Assembly: GCA_051009015.1 (NCBI GenBank)
Contig: JBPCWZ010000097.1
Span: forward strand, 1-8,883
Direction: 5' to 3'
DNA from: JAHRAH01 sp051009015
GTDB taxonomy: Bacteria > Pseudomonadota > Gammaproteobacteria > Tethybacterales > Persebacteraceae
DNA length: 8,883 nt
Position 1 is the stretch's first letter. The number at the start of each line of letters is the position of its first letter. The translations under genes and the position numbers were made by a program. The notes under the pieces were generated by a model that saw nothing but the letters and a program-made list of their open reading frames with translations, did no database searches and was not told the origin of the DNA. Below are positions 1-6,008 of this stretch, in pieces.

Positions 1-2
1 TC

Positions 3-1286
3 TTTTGCATCATTTTCGTTTTCTGCCTTTTGACGGCTTGTGGCGGCGGCATTAGCCTCGTGCCCGAACCTTTCACGCGGGAAAGGGCGGACGGCAAAAT
101 CCCGGTAAGTATTGAATTAATCCGGCAAGAAGTCCGGGCGGAGTTGTCGGGCGTCCCCGAAGGCGAGGCGCAAGTCGCCCGATGGCAGCGGATAGAAACC
201 GATTATAACGATTGCCGCCTGTTGTCCGGCAAGGCAAAGTCGGCGGCGGAGCAAGTGTTTGCCGATTGCATGTCCGAGCGCGGCTATGTGTATATGTACC
301 GAATTGACGCCGAGCAGTTGCACAATGACATTGCGTTTGAGATGGAAAAGCAACACGACGCCCGCATTGCCGCCGAGCGCAAAGCAGAAGAAGACCGCAT
401 CGCCGCCGCGCAAAAGGCGGAAGAGGAAAGGCGCGCCGCCGACAAGAAACGGCAGGAAGAAGCCGAACGCGCCCATCGGCAAAAAGAGTTGGACACCGCA
501 TTGGTTGTTGCTTTGAACAGGGATTGGCATGCTGATATTGCCGAAATTACGCGATTGATTGCTAATGGGGCGAATATCAATGCAAAATCAAAAAAGGGCT
601 TAACACCTTTGCTTTTGGCGATAAAACGCGGTCAAACCGAAACCGCCCTTGCCTTCATCAAAGCAGGGGCGGATATTGACGCAAAAGAAAAAGATGGCTG
701 GACGCCTTTGCATGTTGCGGCATGGCAAGGTAATACCAAAACCGCCGATGCGCTTATCAAAGCGGGGGCGGATATTGAGGCAAAAAATAAATTTGGCAAA
801 ACGCCTTTGCATTGGGCGGCACAGGCAGGTAAAACCAAAATTGCTCTTGCTCTTATCAAAGCGGGGGCGGATACTGACGCAAAATCTAACGATGACTGGA
901 CGCCTTTGCATTTTGCGGCGAAGATTGGTAATACCAAAACCGCCGATGCCCTTATCAAGGCGGGGGCGGATATTGACGCGAAAGAAAACGAAGGCAGGAC
1001 GCCTTTGTATTGGGCGGCATGGTCTAAAGAAACTGAAATGATACTTATCCTTGTAAAAGCGGGGGCGCATATTAATGCAAGAGATAACAGGGGGCAGACG
1101 CCTTTGCATATTGCGGCAAGGAAGTTGTTTCACACCGAAACCGCGCTTGTCCTTGTCAAAGCAGGAGCGTCTTTGTATATCCGCGACAATGATGGCAGAA
1201 CGCCGTTAGATTATGCCATAGCAGGGAATAAAGACAGCAAAATCGCGCGCATTTTGCGGGAAGCGATGAAAAAGCAGGGCGGCTAA
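3..1286 (+). CDS. Ankyrin-repeat lipoprotein, 5' end cut by the window edge
   Basis: The open frame runs in from the left edge (first full codon at 3), so the true start lies outside the window. The first codons read FCIIFVFCLLTAC, a hydrophobic signal-peptide core ending in a lipobox (L-T-A-C, Cys codon 39-41). This predicts cleavage by signal peptidase II and lipidation of that Cys; a TTG start at position 30 would destroy this signal. The mature part has a domain with two Cys 18 residues apart (codons 213-215 and 267-269), possibly a disulfide, followed by RGY. Next comes a charged Ala/Glu/Lys/Arg-rich helix, probably coiled coil (about 340-500), then about seven to eight ankyrin repeats (TPLHxAA...AL..KAGADI.AK) to the C-terminus. 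Ankyrin repeats bind proteins; the partner is unknown. It would sit in the periplasm or on the surface. The gene converges on the HAD gene with only 16 bases between stops. The repeat part is visibly more A/T-rich than the flanking genes. Confidence 0.88.
   Translation, partial: FCIIFVFCLLTACGGGISLVPEPFTRERADGKIPVSIELIRQEVRAELSGVPEGEAQVARWQRIETDYNDCRLLSGKAKSAAEQVFADCMSERGYVYMYRIDAEQLHNDIAFEMEKQHDARIAAERKAEEDRIAAAQKAEEERRAADKKRQEEAERAHRQKELDTALVVALNRDWHADIAEITRLIANGANINAKSKKGLTPLLLAIKRGQTETALAFIKAGADIDAKEKDGWTPLHVAAWQGNTKTADALIKAGADIEAKNKFGKTPLHWAAQAGKTKIALALIKAGADTDAKSNDDWTPLHFAAKIGNTKTADALIKAGADIDAKENEGRTPLYWAAWSKETEMILILVKAGAHINARDNRGQTPLHIAARKLFHTETALVLVKAGASLYIRDNDGRTPLDYAIAGNKDSKIARILREAMKKQGG
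510..1280 (+). repeat. Ankyrin repeat array in the coding sequence (99-base period)
   Basis: Starting at 594 the sequence repeats with a 99-base (33-residue) period: units begin near 594, 693, 792, 891, 990 and 1089. The 1089 unit is 34 residues long, and a degenerate capping unit starts at 1191. A partial N-terminal cap precedes the array (about 510-593). Each full unit has the ankyrin consensus G-x-TPL-H-x-AA followed by a second helix ending AL-I-KAGA-DI. Units starting at 693 and 891 are almost identical at DNA level in their second half (729-778 against 927-976), exactly two units apart, which points to recent internal duplication or gene conversion. Confidence 0.9.
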
Positions 1287-1302
1287 TGGCGCTATCGGCG
1301 GT

Positions 1303-2349
1303 TTATGGATTCCCGCTTTTCGCGCCGGCAATTGGAATTTGTTTCGCGTTGAGATATTTCACAAAATCCGCGCTTTGCCGGTGATACCAATAATTGGTAA
1401 CCCTCACGGTTTTCCCGCACACAACATAATTCTTGCTCCAATATCTGGACTGTTGCCCCGTTGCTTGTTCCGGCGGAATGTCGGCAATTTCCAAACAAAA
1501 CGGAAAATACAAGCCGAATTGTTTTTTGGAATAATCCGCATCCATAAGGCGCAACAATTCTTCCGGGTGTTGCTCGCAGTAAGCAAAAACCCCGGGAATG
1601 TTTTTCTTCACAAAACCGCCAATTTTCAATTGTTCCGGCTTCAATTGCCCCGGCGCAAACATATCCGCCAATTGCGTCAATGACGAAAGGGTTCTGGCGG
1701 GTTTTACGCCTTGCCACGGGTCAAAAACCGCTTTGCCGGTGCGGTTTAGCCAGATGCCTTTTATGCCGGTGTGTTGCGCGCCGATGATGTCAAAGGGGTT
1801 GCCGGATACCAAATAGGTATCCTTGGTTTTCTTGACATTCCGCTTTGCGCATTGCAGAAAATGCCTGTACACCCGCGGCGCGGGTTTGAACATCTTTACT
1901 TCGTCCGCGCTGACGATGCGGGCGAAGTCATCGGCGATGCCGCGCCTTTTCAGCCATTCTTTTACCGCCGCCTCCTTGCCGTTGGAAAAGGCAAACATTT
2001 TCACATTGCCGCTTTGGCGCAAGCGGTCCAGCGCCGGTTTGGCATCGGGGAAAAGCGGCAGGCGGGAATATTCCGCCGATAGTTGCCGCCTTTGGGCATC
2101 GTCCAACTTAATGCCGCGCTCGGCGCAAACAAACAAAAGGGCTTCCGCCGTGCATTGCCCGAAGTCGGCATAACAGCCCATCGCCGTGCGCCGGAATGTG
2201 TATTCCAATTGCTTGTCGCGCCATCTTGCCGCAAAGGCGGCGGCGTCTTTGGCGTCTTTGGAATAACCCGCCAAAGCGCGGGCAACCCCGCTTGTGTCGG
2301 CAAGCGTGCCGTAGATATCAAAAGCGATTGTGATGCCGCCCGCCGTCAT
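1303..2349 (-). CDS. HAD-superfamily hydrolase, 2-haloacid dehalogenase type II-like, with extra C-terminal domain
   Basis: Residues 1-230 match L-2-haloacid dehalogenase. They carry the nucleophile in FDIYGTL (Asp11, Thr15), Arg54 in QLEYTFRR, Ser122-Asn123 in FSNG, Lys155 and Tyr161 in KPAPRVY, and Ser182, Asn184, Asp187 in VSGNPFD. These match the full catalytic set I know for the family, so hydrolysis of a 2-haloacid to a hydroxyacid is plausible; a different HAD substrate cannot be excluded. Family members are usually about 220-235 residues, while this one has 348. The extra residues, about 232-348, form a region I do not recognise, rich in aromatics, with YWSKNYVV and RVTNYWYHRQ. No signal peptide is seen, so it should be cytoplasmic. 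It lies 30 bases downstream of hicA on the same strand and may be read through from hicBA, but a TATAAT sits 8 bases before its ATG. No Shine-Dalgarno is visible before that ATG. Its 3' end converges on the ankyrin gene. Confidence 0.85.
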   Translation of the reverse strand: MTAGGITIAFDIYGTLADTSGVARALAGYSKDAKDAAAFAARWRDKQLEYTFRRTAMGCYADFGQCTAEALLFVCAERGIKLDDAQRRQLSAEYSRLPLFPDAKPALDRLRQSGNVKMFAFSNGKEAAVKEWLKRRGIADDFARIVSADEVKMFKPAPRVYRHFLQCAKRNVKKTKDTYLVSGNPFDIIGAQHTGIKGIWLNRTGKAVFDPWQGVKPARTLSSLTQLADMFAPGQLKPEQLKIGGFVKKNIPGVFAYCEQHPEELLRLMDADYSKKQFGLYFPFCLEIADIPPEQATGQQSRYWSKNYVVCGKTVRVTNYWYHRQSADFVKYLNAKQIPIAGAKSGNP

Positions 2350-2357
2350 TATCGCCG

Positions 2358-2363
2358 ATTATA
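2358..2363 (-). promoter_or_regulatory. Perfect -10 box (TATAAT) for a likely leaderless HAD transcript
   Basis: On the minus strand TATAAT is followed by 8 bases and then the ATG of the HAD gene. With standard sigma70 spacing, transcription would start about two bases before the ATG, leaving no room for a ribosome binding site, and none is visible. No good -35 hexamer lies 17 bases upstream, within the end of hicA. The same TATAAT-N8-ATG geometry occurs before hicB, which makes chance less likely. Confidence 0.45.
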
Positions 2364-2379
2364 CCCGCGACCGGATTAG

Positions 2380-2601
2380 TTAGAGCAGTTTGCGAAACGA
2401 ATCCTCCGACAGCCCGGCATCGCGGGCTATCGCTCCCATCGTATAAGCGTTAATCGGGTTATTGCGCGGTATCGTCAAAATGCGGACGCCATCGGACATC
2501 ACAATGTGCTTTCGCCCCTCCCGAATAATGCCAAACCCCGCGCGCCCGAAAGCACGGACGGCACGGCGGTGATTGACGCCTGCGACTTTTGGCACCGTCA
2601 A
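2380..2601 (-). CDS. hicA: HicA-family toxin (mRNA interferase)
   Basis: The product is a 73-residue basic protein of the HicA/YcfA family: a small double-stranded-RNA-binding-like fold that cleaves mRNA and is held inactive by HicB. It shows the family layout: helix 1 with VNHRRAVRAFGRAGF, a strand pair around REGRKHIVM with the catalytic His (His32), then ILTIPRNNPI and the C-terminal helix with MGAIARDAGLSEDSFRKLL. Relatives often have His after the Arg in the IPR segment; here it is Asn. The start is TTG at 2601, overlapping the hicB stop by 4 bases (TTGA), which suggests translational coupling. A GTG two codons later is an alternative. Length is normal and the frame is intact, so the toxin is probably functional. 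Antitoxin-first order is the reverse of the classic E. coli hicAB. Confidence 0.88.
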   Translation of the reverse strand: MTVPKVAGVNHRRAVRAFGRAGFGIIREGRKHIVMSDGVRILTIPRNNPINAYTMGAIARDAGLSEDSFRKLL

Positions 2602-2798
2602 GCCGCTACTTCAATTTCGCAGATTTCCTCGTCTTTGTGCAATTGCGCCGCCACCGTTCGGTATTCGCGGATGGCATCGGCGATATTGTCAAGTGCTTCC
2701 TGACGGTTTGCGCCTTGCGAGTGGCAGCCGGGCAAGCCGGGGCAGGAAACGCTAAAACCCTCTTCGGACTCCCTGATGGCAATGCGGTATTTCATCAT
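2598..2798 (-). CDS. hicB: HicB-family antitoxin, short form
   Basis: The product has 66 residues and matches the HicB-like antitoxin domain: strand MKYRIAIRE, then GFSVSCPGLPGCHSQG (typical PGLPGC turn), then helix EALDNIADAIREY. It is expected to bind and neutralise HicA. It ends right after this domain in an acidic tail, with no ribbon-helix-helix or helix-turn-helix, so autoregulation by direct DNA binding of HicB alone is not obvious. Two ATG codons are adjacent (2798 and 2795). With the TATAAT at 2804-2809, transcription should start near 2797, so the second ATG (2795) fits a leaderless message better. The first is kept here as the longest form. No Shine-Dalgarno is present. The gene is divergent from the PBP1A gene. 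Confidence 0.87.
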   Translation of the reverse strand: MMKYRIAIRESEEGFSVSCPGLPGCHSQGANRQEALDNIADAIREYRTVAAQLHKDEEICEIEVAA

Positions 2799-2803
2799 CG
2801 GTT

Positions 2804-2809
2804 ATTATA
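2804..2809 (-). promoter_or_regulatory. -10 box (TATAAT) of the hicBA promoter
   Basis: The minus strand reads TATAAT, then 5 bases to the first hicB ATG and 8 bases to the second. Transcript start is predicted within or just before the ATG pair, so hicB should be leaderless. The box lies where the -35 region of the divergent PBP1A promoter would be, so the two promoters probably cannot both be occupied at once. Confidence 0.5.
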
Positions 2810-2825
2810 CACGCGGCGGCTGGTT

Positions 2826-2831
2826 TATAAT
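2826..2831 (+). promoter_or_regulatory. -10 box (TATAAT) of the PBP1A promoter
   Basis: TATAAT on the + strand, with a predicted transcript start near 2838 and a leader of about 22 bases that contains the Shine-Dalgarno before the GTG start. The only -35-like hexamer is weak (TTATTA at 2802-2807, 18-base spacer) and overlaps the hicB -10 box. The two -10 boxes form an inverted pair whose centres are 22 bases apart, about two helical turns. Confidence 0.5.
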
Positions 2832-2848
2832 TGGCGCACAAAAACAAC

Positions 2849-2855
2849 AGGGGGA
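2849..2855 (+). promoter_or_regulatory. Ribosome binding site that fixes the PBP1A start
   Basis: AGGGGGA lies four bases before GTG 2860. This strong purine run supports GTG 2860 over the in-frame ATG at 2776, which would place the start inside hicB and upstream of the likely promoter. Confidence 0.6.
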
Positions 2856-2859
2856 TTTT

Positions 2860-5127
2860 GTGATAAGAGTGCTTTGGCGGCTGGTTTTTATCGGCGCGCT
2901 TTTGGTTGGCAGCGGGGCTTGTGCCGCCGCCATCGCCGTCGCCGTGATATATCAAAAACTGCCGACTTTGGAAGCGCTGGAAGATTACCGCCCGCTTTTG
3001 CCCCTGCGCGTTTATACCATTGACGGCGTGCTCATCGGCGAGTTTGGCGAGGAAAAACGCGCCTACCGCGGATATGGCGATTTTCCGCCGATGCTGGTGG
3101 AAGCGCTTTTGGCAACCGAAGATGCGCGGTTTTTCTCCCATCGCGGCTTGGATTTGCGCAGTGTCGCCCGCGCCGTTGCCGGTTATTTCGGCGGGCGGCG
3201 CGAAGGCGCAAGCACCATCACAATGCAAGTCGCGCGCAACTTTTACCTGAAACCCGAACGGACGATATTGCGAAAACTGACCGAGATAATATTGGCGCTG
3301 GAAATAGAAAGGCGCTTTGACAAAAAAGCGATATTGGAACGCTATATGAACCAGATATACCTCGGCGGCGGCAACTTCGGCTTTGCCGCGGCATCGCGCT
3401 CCTATTACGCCAAAGTGCCAATGGAACTGACTCTTGCCGAAATCGCCGTGCTTGCCGGGCTGCCGCAGGCACCGAGCAGATACAACCCGCGCCGCAACCC
3501 GTCGGTTGTCAAAGAACGGCAAACGCATGTGCTGGCAAGAATGCTTGCCAATAACCTGATAGACGAGCAAACTTATTTGCAAGTATCGTCCGCGCCCTTG
3601 CCGCCTTTGCGTTTGAGCAAGCGGCAGTTTGGCGCATCCGCCGATTATGTCGCCGAAGAAGTGCGGCGGGTGGTTTATGATTACTTCGGCGAAGATGCCT
3701 ATCAGCGCGGCTTTCGGGTTTATACCACCGTGCATTCGCGCTTGCAAAAGGCGGCGGTGGCGGCTTTGCGCGAAGGGTTGCTGGCGCATGAGTCGCGGCG
3801 ACAATACAAAGGCCCGCGGAAGTTTTTGGAAGTGCGCGATTTGTCGGCTGCCGATGCGGCGGCAAAACTGCAGAGCGAGCCTTCATTCGGCGGATTAATG
3901 CCCGCCGTTGTAATGTCGGCGGACGGCGCAAAACTCCGCCTTGCCGCCAAAGACGGCGAGGAGTATGTTATCAATGCCGCGCAACTTGGCAAACTCGCGG
4001 CGCATTTGCCAAAAGCATCCGGCGGCAAAAAGCCGCAGTTGGCACCCGGCGCGGTTGTTATGCTTTCCGGCGGCGGCGATGATGTCCGCCTGTCGCCGCC
4101 GCCTTCGGCGGAGGGCGCGCTTGTCGCTTTGTCGCCGGATGACGGCGCGATATTGGCACTTGCCGGGGGGTTTGATTTTCGCCGCAACCAGTATAACCAT
4201 GCGACTCAGGCGCGGCGGCAGCCGGGGTCGGCGCTGAAACCTTTTATCTATTCGGCGGCATTGGAAAAGGGTTTTACTTCGGCGAGCATTTTGCCGGATA
4301 CCCCTGTTTTTCTTTCGGCGGAACAAACCGGCAGCGGCAAAAGTTGGCAGCCCAAAAACTACGACGGCAAAGCAAGCGGCGACATTCCCCTGCGCGTGGC
4401 ACTGGCAAAATCCAAAAACATGGCGACTATTAAGTTGCTGCAATCCATCGGCGTGGACTATGCGCGCGATTATCTTTTGCGCTTTGGCTTTCGCCGCGAC
4501 GACTTGCCGCCGTATCTCACTCTCGGCTTGGGCGCGGCGGCGGTAACGCCGATGGAGTTGGCGCGGGGGTATGCGGTTTTTGCCAATGGCGGCTACCGCG
4601 TGCATCCTTACCTGATAGTAAGGGTGGAAGATTATGACGGCAACACCATCGTGCGCGAACTTAACTATCAACAGCGCCGCCGCGCCATAGACGCGCGCAA
4701 TGCTTTTGTGATGACCGGCTTGCTGCAAAATGTCGTGCGCGAAGGGACGGGGCGGCAGGCATTAAGTTTGGGCAGGAATGATGTCGCCGGAAAAACCGGC
4801 ACGACAAACAACACCCGCGATGCATGGTTTGCCGGTTTTGGCGGCGGCATTGTTGCGGCGGCGTGGGTGGGATATGACCAGTTGCGCTCGCTCGGCACGC
4901 ACGAAAGCGGCGGGCGCGCGGCTTTGCCGGTATGGAACAGCTTTATGGCGCGGGCGCTTTCGGGCGCGGCGGAGATTGACTATCTGCCGCCGCCGGGCGT
5001 TGTCGCCGCCGGCGTTGATGCCGAAACCGGCAAGTTGTCGCCCAAGCCGGATGCGCGGCGCGAATATTTTTATGAGGAATACCTGCCGCTGCCGGGCGGG
5101 GAGGAAACGCCGGAAGGTTTGTTTTAG
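2860..5127 (+). CDS. mrcA: Penicillin-binding protein 1A, bifunctional transglycosylase/transpeptidase
   Basis: With GTG 2860 as start (strong Shine-Dalgarno) the product has 755 residues, in the range of proteobacterial PBP1A. A short cytoplasmic tail and one membrane segment (about residues 5-28) anchor it to the inner membrane, with the rest periplasmic. The glycosyltransferase domain follows: EDARFFSHRG with catalytic Glu87, then GASTITMQVARN, RKLTEIILALEIE, KKAILERYMNQIYLGG and LAGLPQAPSRYNP. A linker/OB-like insert spans about 300-430. The penicillin-binding transpeptidase domain has Ser457 in SALK, SKN at 518-520 and KTGTT from 645. All catalytic motifs are intact. It polymerises lipid II into glycan strands and crosslinks the peptides. 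It is first in a cluster with an LpxL-like acyltransferase and dapF, so its transcript probably carries all three envelope genes. ponA is a synonym used in some species. Confidence 0.96.
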   Translation: MIRVLWRLVFIGALLVGSGACAAAIAVAVIYQKLPTLEALEDYRPLLPLRVYTIDGVLIGEFGEEKRAYRGYGDFPPMLVEALLATEDARFFSHRGLDLRSVARAVAGYFGGRREGASTITMQVARNFYLKPERTILRKLTEIILALEIERRFDKKAILERYMNQIYLGGGNFGFAAASRSYYAKVPMELTLAEIAVLAGLPQAPSRYNPRRNPSVVKERQTHVLARMLANNLIDEQTYLQVSSAPLPPLRLSKRQFGASADYVAEEVRRVVYDYFGEDAYQRGFRVYTTVHSRLQKAAVAALREGLLAHESRRQYKGPRKFLEVRDLSAADAAAKLQSEPSFGGLMPAVVMSADGAKLRLAAKDGEEYVINAAQLGKLAAHLPKASGGKKPQLAPGAVVMLSGGGDDVRLSPPPSAEGALVALSPDDGAILALAGGFDFRRNQYNHATQARRQPGSALKPFIYSAALEKGFTSASILPDTPVFLSAEQTGSGKSWQPKNYDGKASGDIPLRVALAKSKNMATIKLLQSIGVDYARDYLLRFGFRRDDLPPYLTLGLGAAAVTPMELARGYAVFANGGYRVHPYLIVRVEDYDGNTIVRELNYQQRRRAIDARNAFVMTGLLQNVVREGTGRQALSLGRNDVAGKTGTTNNTRDAWFAGFGGGIVAAAWVGYDQLRSLGTHESGGRAALPVWNSFMARALSGAAEIDYLPPPGVVAAGVDAETGKLSPKPDARREYFYEEYLPLPGGEETPEGLF

Positions 5128-5132
5128 GAGTG

Positions 5133-6008
5133 ATGATTCGCACACTCTTATTTGCGCTTTTGACTTTGCCCGGCCGCCTGCCTTTTCGCTGGCGGCGTTT
5201 TTGCGGGCGGCTTCTGGGCGATGTCGGCCGCTTTGTCGCAACCCGGCGGCGCAAAATCGCCGCGCGCAACTTGCAAATGGCATTGCCCGAACTGACGGCG
5301 GCAAAAAGGGAGAAACTCGTGCGCGAGCATTTTCACAAGTTGGGAGAATCGTTTATGGACGAGTTGTGGATGACAACCGTCCCCGCCCGCCGCCTGCAAG
5401 AGTTGGCGGTTGTCGAAAACGCCGGTGCTTTGTCAAGCCAGACACCCCCGCGCGGGGCGATATTGCTAATGCCGCATTTTGCCGGAATGAACATAGCGGG
5501 CGCGGTTTTGCATCTGGAAGCGGGCGGCGTGATGGCGCTTTACCGCCCGATGCACATTGCCTTTTGGGAGGCGTTTTTTTTGCGCCTGCGCGGATGGCAC
5601 GGCACGAAGATGACATCGGCAAAAGACAAGGACGCGCTGCGCCGGTGCATCAATCATCTGCGCGGCGGCGGCAAACTGATATACCTGCCGGACATTGACG
5701 CCAAGCGCGGCAAGAGTTCGGTTTTTGCGCCTTTTCTCGCCGTGCAAAACGCGGCGACCTACGGCAACATCGGGCGCATCGCCAAAGCGGGCGCGGCGGA
5801 TATTTTGCCGTGTCTGGTAACGATGACGGGGCAAAAATATTATGTCAATATCGGCGGCGCGATGCGGTGCGGCGAGAGTTTGCAGCAAAACGCCGCGGCA
5901 TTAAACGCCGTTGTCGGCGGGCATATTCGCGCTTGTCCCGCGGCATATTACTGGCTGCACCGCCGTTTCAAAACCCGCCCGCCGGGGGAGGCAAACCCGT
6001 ATCAATGA
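5133..6008 (+). CDS. Lysophospholipid acyltransferase, LpxL/HtrB-like lipid A acyltransferase family
   Basis: A protein of about 291 residues with the LpxL/LpxM/HtrB layout: an N-terminal membrane anchor (RTLLFALL), RRRKIAARNLQMALPEL, a catalytic-site segment MPHFAGMN (His115), YRPMH, a later LIYLPDID...SSVFAPF segment followed by NAATYGNIGR, and the terminal YYWLHRRFKTRPPGE. Family members add a secondary acyl chain from acyl-ACP to a lipid A precursor at the inner membrane. The family motif is HX4D/E, and here the acid is Asn120 (codon AAC). Activity is therefore uncertain; it could be reduced, altered, or this could be a paralogue with another role. The start is ATG 5133, right after GTG 5130; the AGGAG (5126-5130) overlapping the PBP stop is only two bases from the ATG, an unusually tight spacing. 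The stop overlaps dapF by 4 bases. The acyltransferase-dapF pairing is seen in betaproteobacteria, which favours a lipid A role. Confidence 0.87.
   Translation: MIRTLLFALLTLPGRLPFRWRRFCGRLLGDVGRFVATRRRKIAARNLQMALPELTAAKREKLVREHFHKLGESFMDELWMTTVPARRLQELAVVENAGALSSQTPPRGAILLMPHFAGMNIAGAVLHLEAGGVMALYRPMHIAFWEAFFLRLRGWHGTKMTSAKDKDALRRCINHLRGGGKLIYLPDIDAKRGKSSVFAPFLAVQNAATYGNIGRIAKAGAADILPCLVTMTGQKYYVNIGGAMRCGESLQQNAAALNAVVGGHIRACPAAYYWLHRRFKTRPPGEANPYQ

Noticed and set aside
30..38. TTG at 30 as the start of the ankyrin gene
   Set aside because: The frame is open to the window edge and the preceding codons form a signal-peptide core leading to the lipobox, so the real start is upstream.
510..1280. 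The periodic 99-base array as a non-coding repeat or CRISPR
   Set aside because: The period is in frame and encodes ankyrin units without spacers.
1284..1330. A bidirectional terminator between the convergent ankyrin and HAD genes
   Set aside because: No stable stem with a T tract is visible in the 16-base gap or just beyond it on either strand.
2776..2859. A longer N-terminus for PBP1A beginning at ATG 2776
   Set aside because: It would begin inside hicB and before the likely promoter. The GTG at 2860 has a strong Shine-Dalgarno and gives a normal short cytoplasmic tail before the membrane segment.
3895..4728. Long open frames on the opposite strand and in other frames within the PBP1A, acyltransferase, dapF and oxidoreductase genes
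   Set aside because: They lie fully over well-supported genes, are Arg/Ala/Pro-rich, and have no recognisable motifs. They are side effects of GC-rich coding DNA.
5810..6004. An extended N-terminus for dapF starting within the acyltransferase gene
   Set aside because: DapF proteins begin just before the SCGNDF motif; ATG 6005 gives the normal length and the ATGA overlap.
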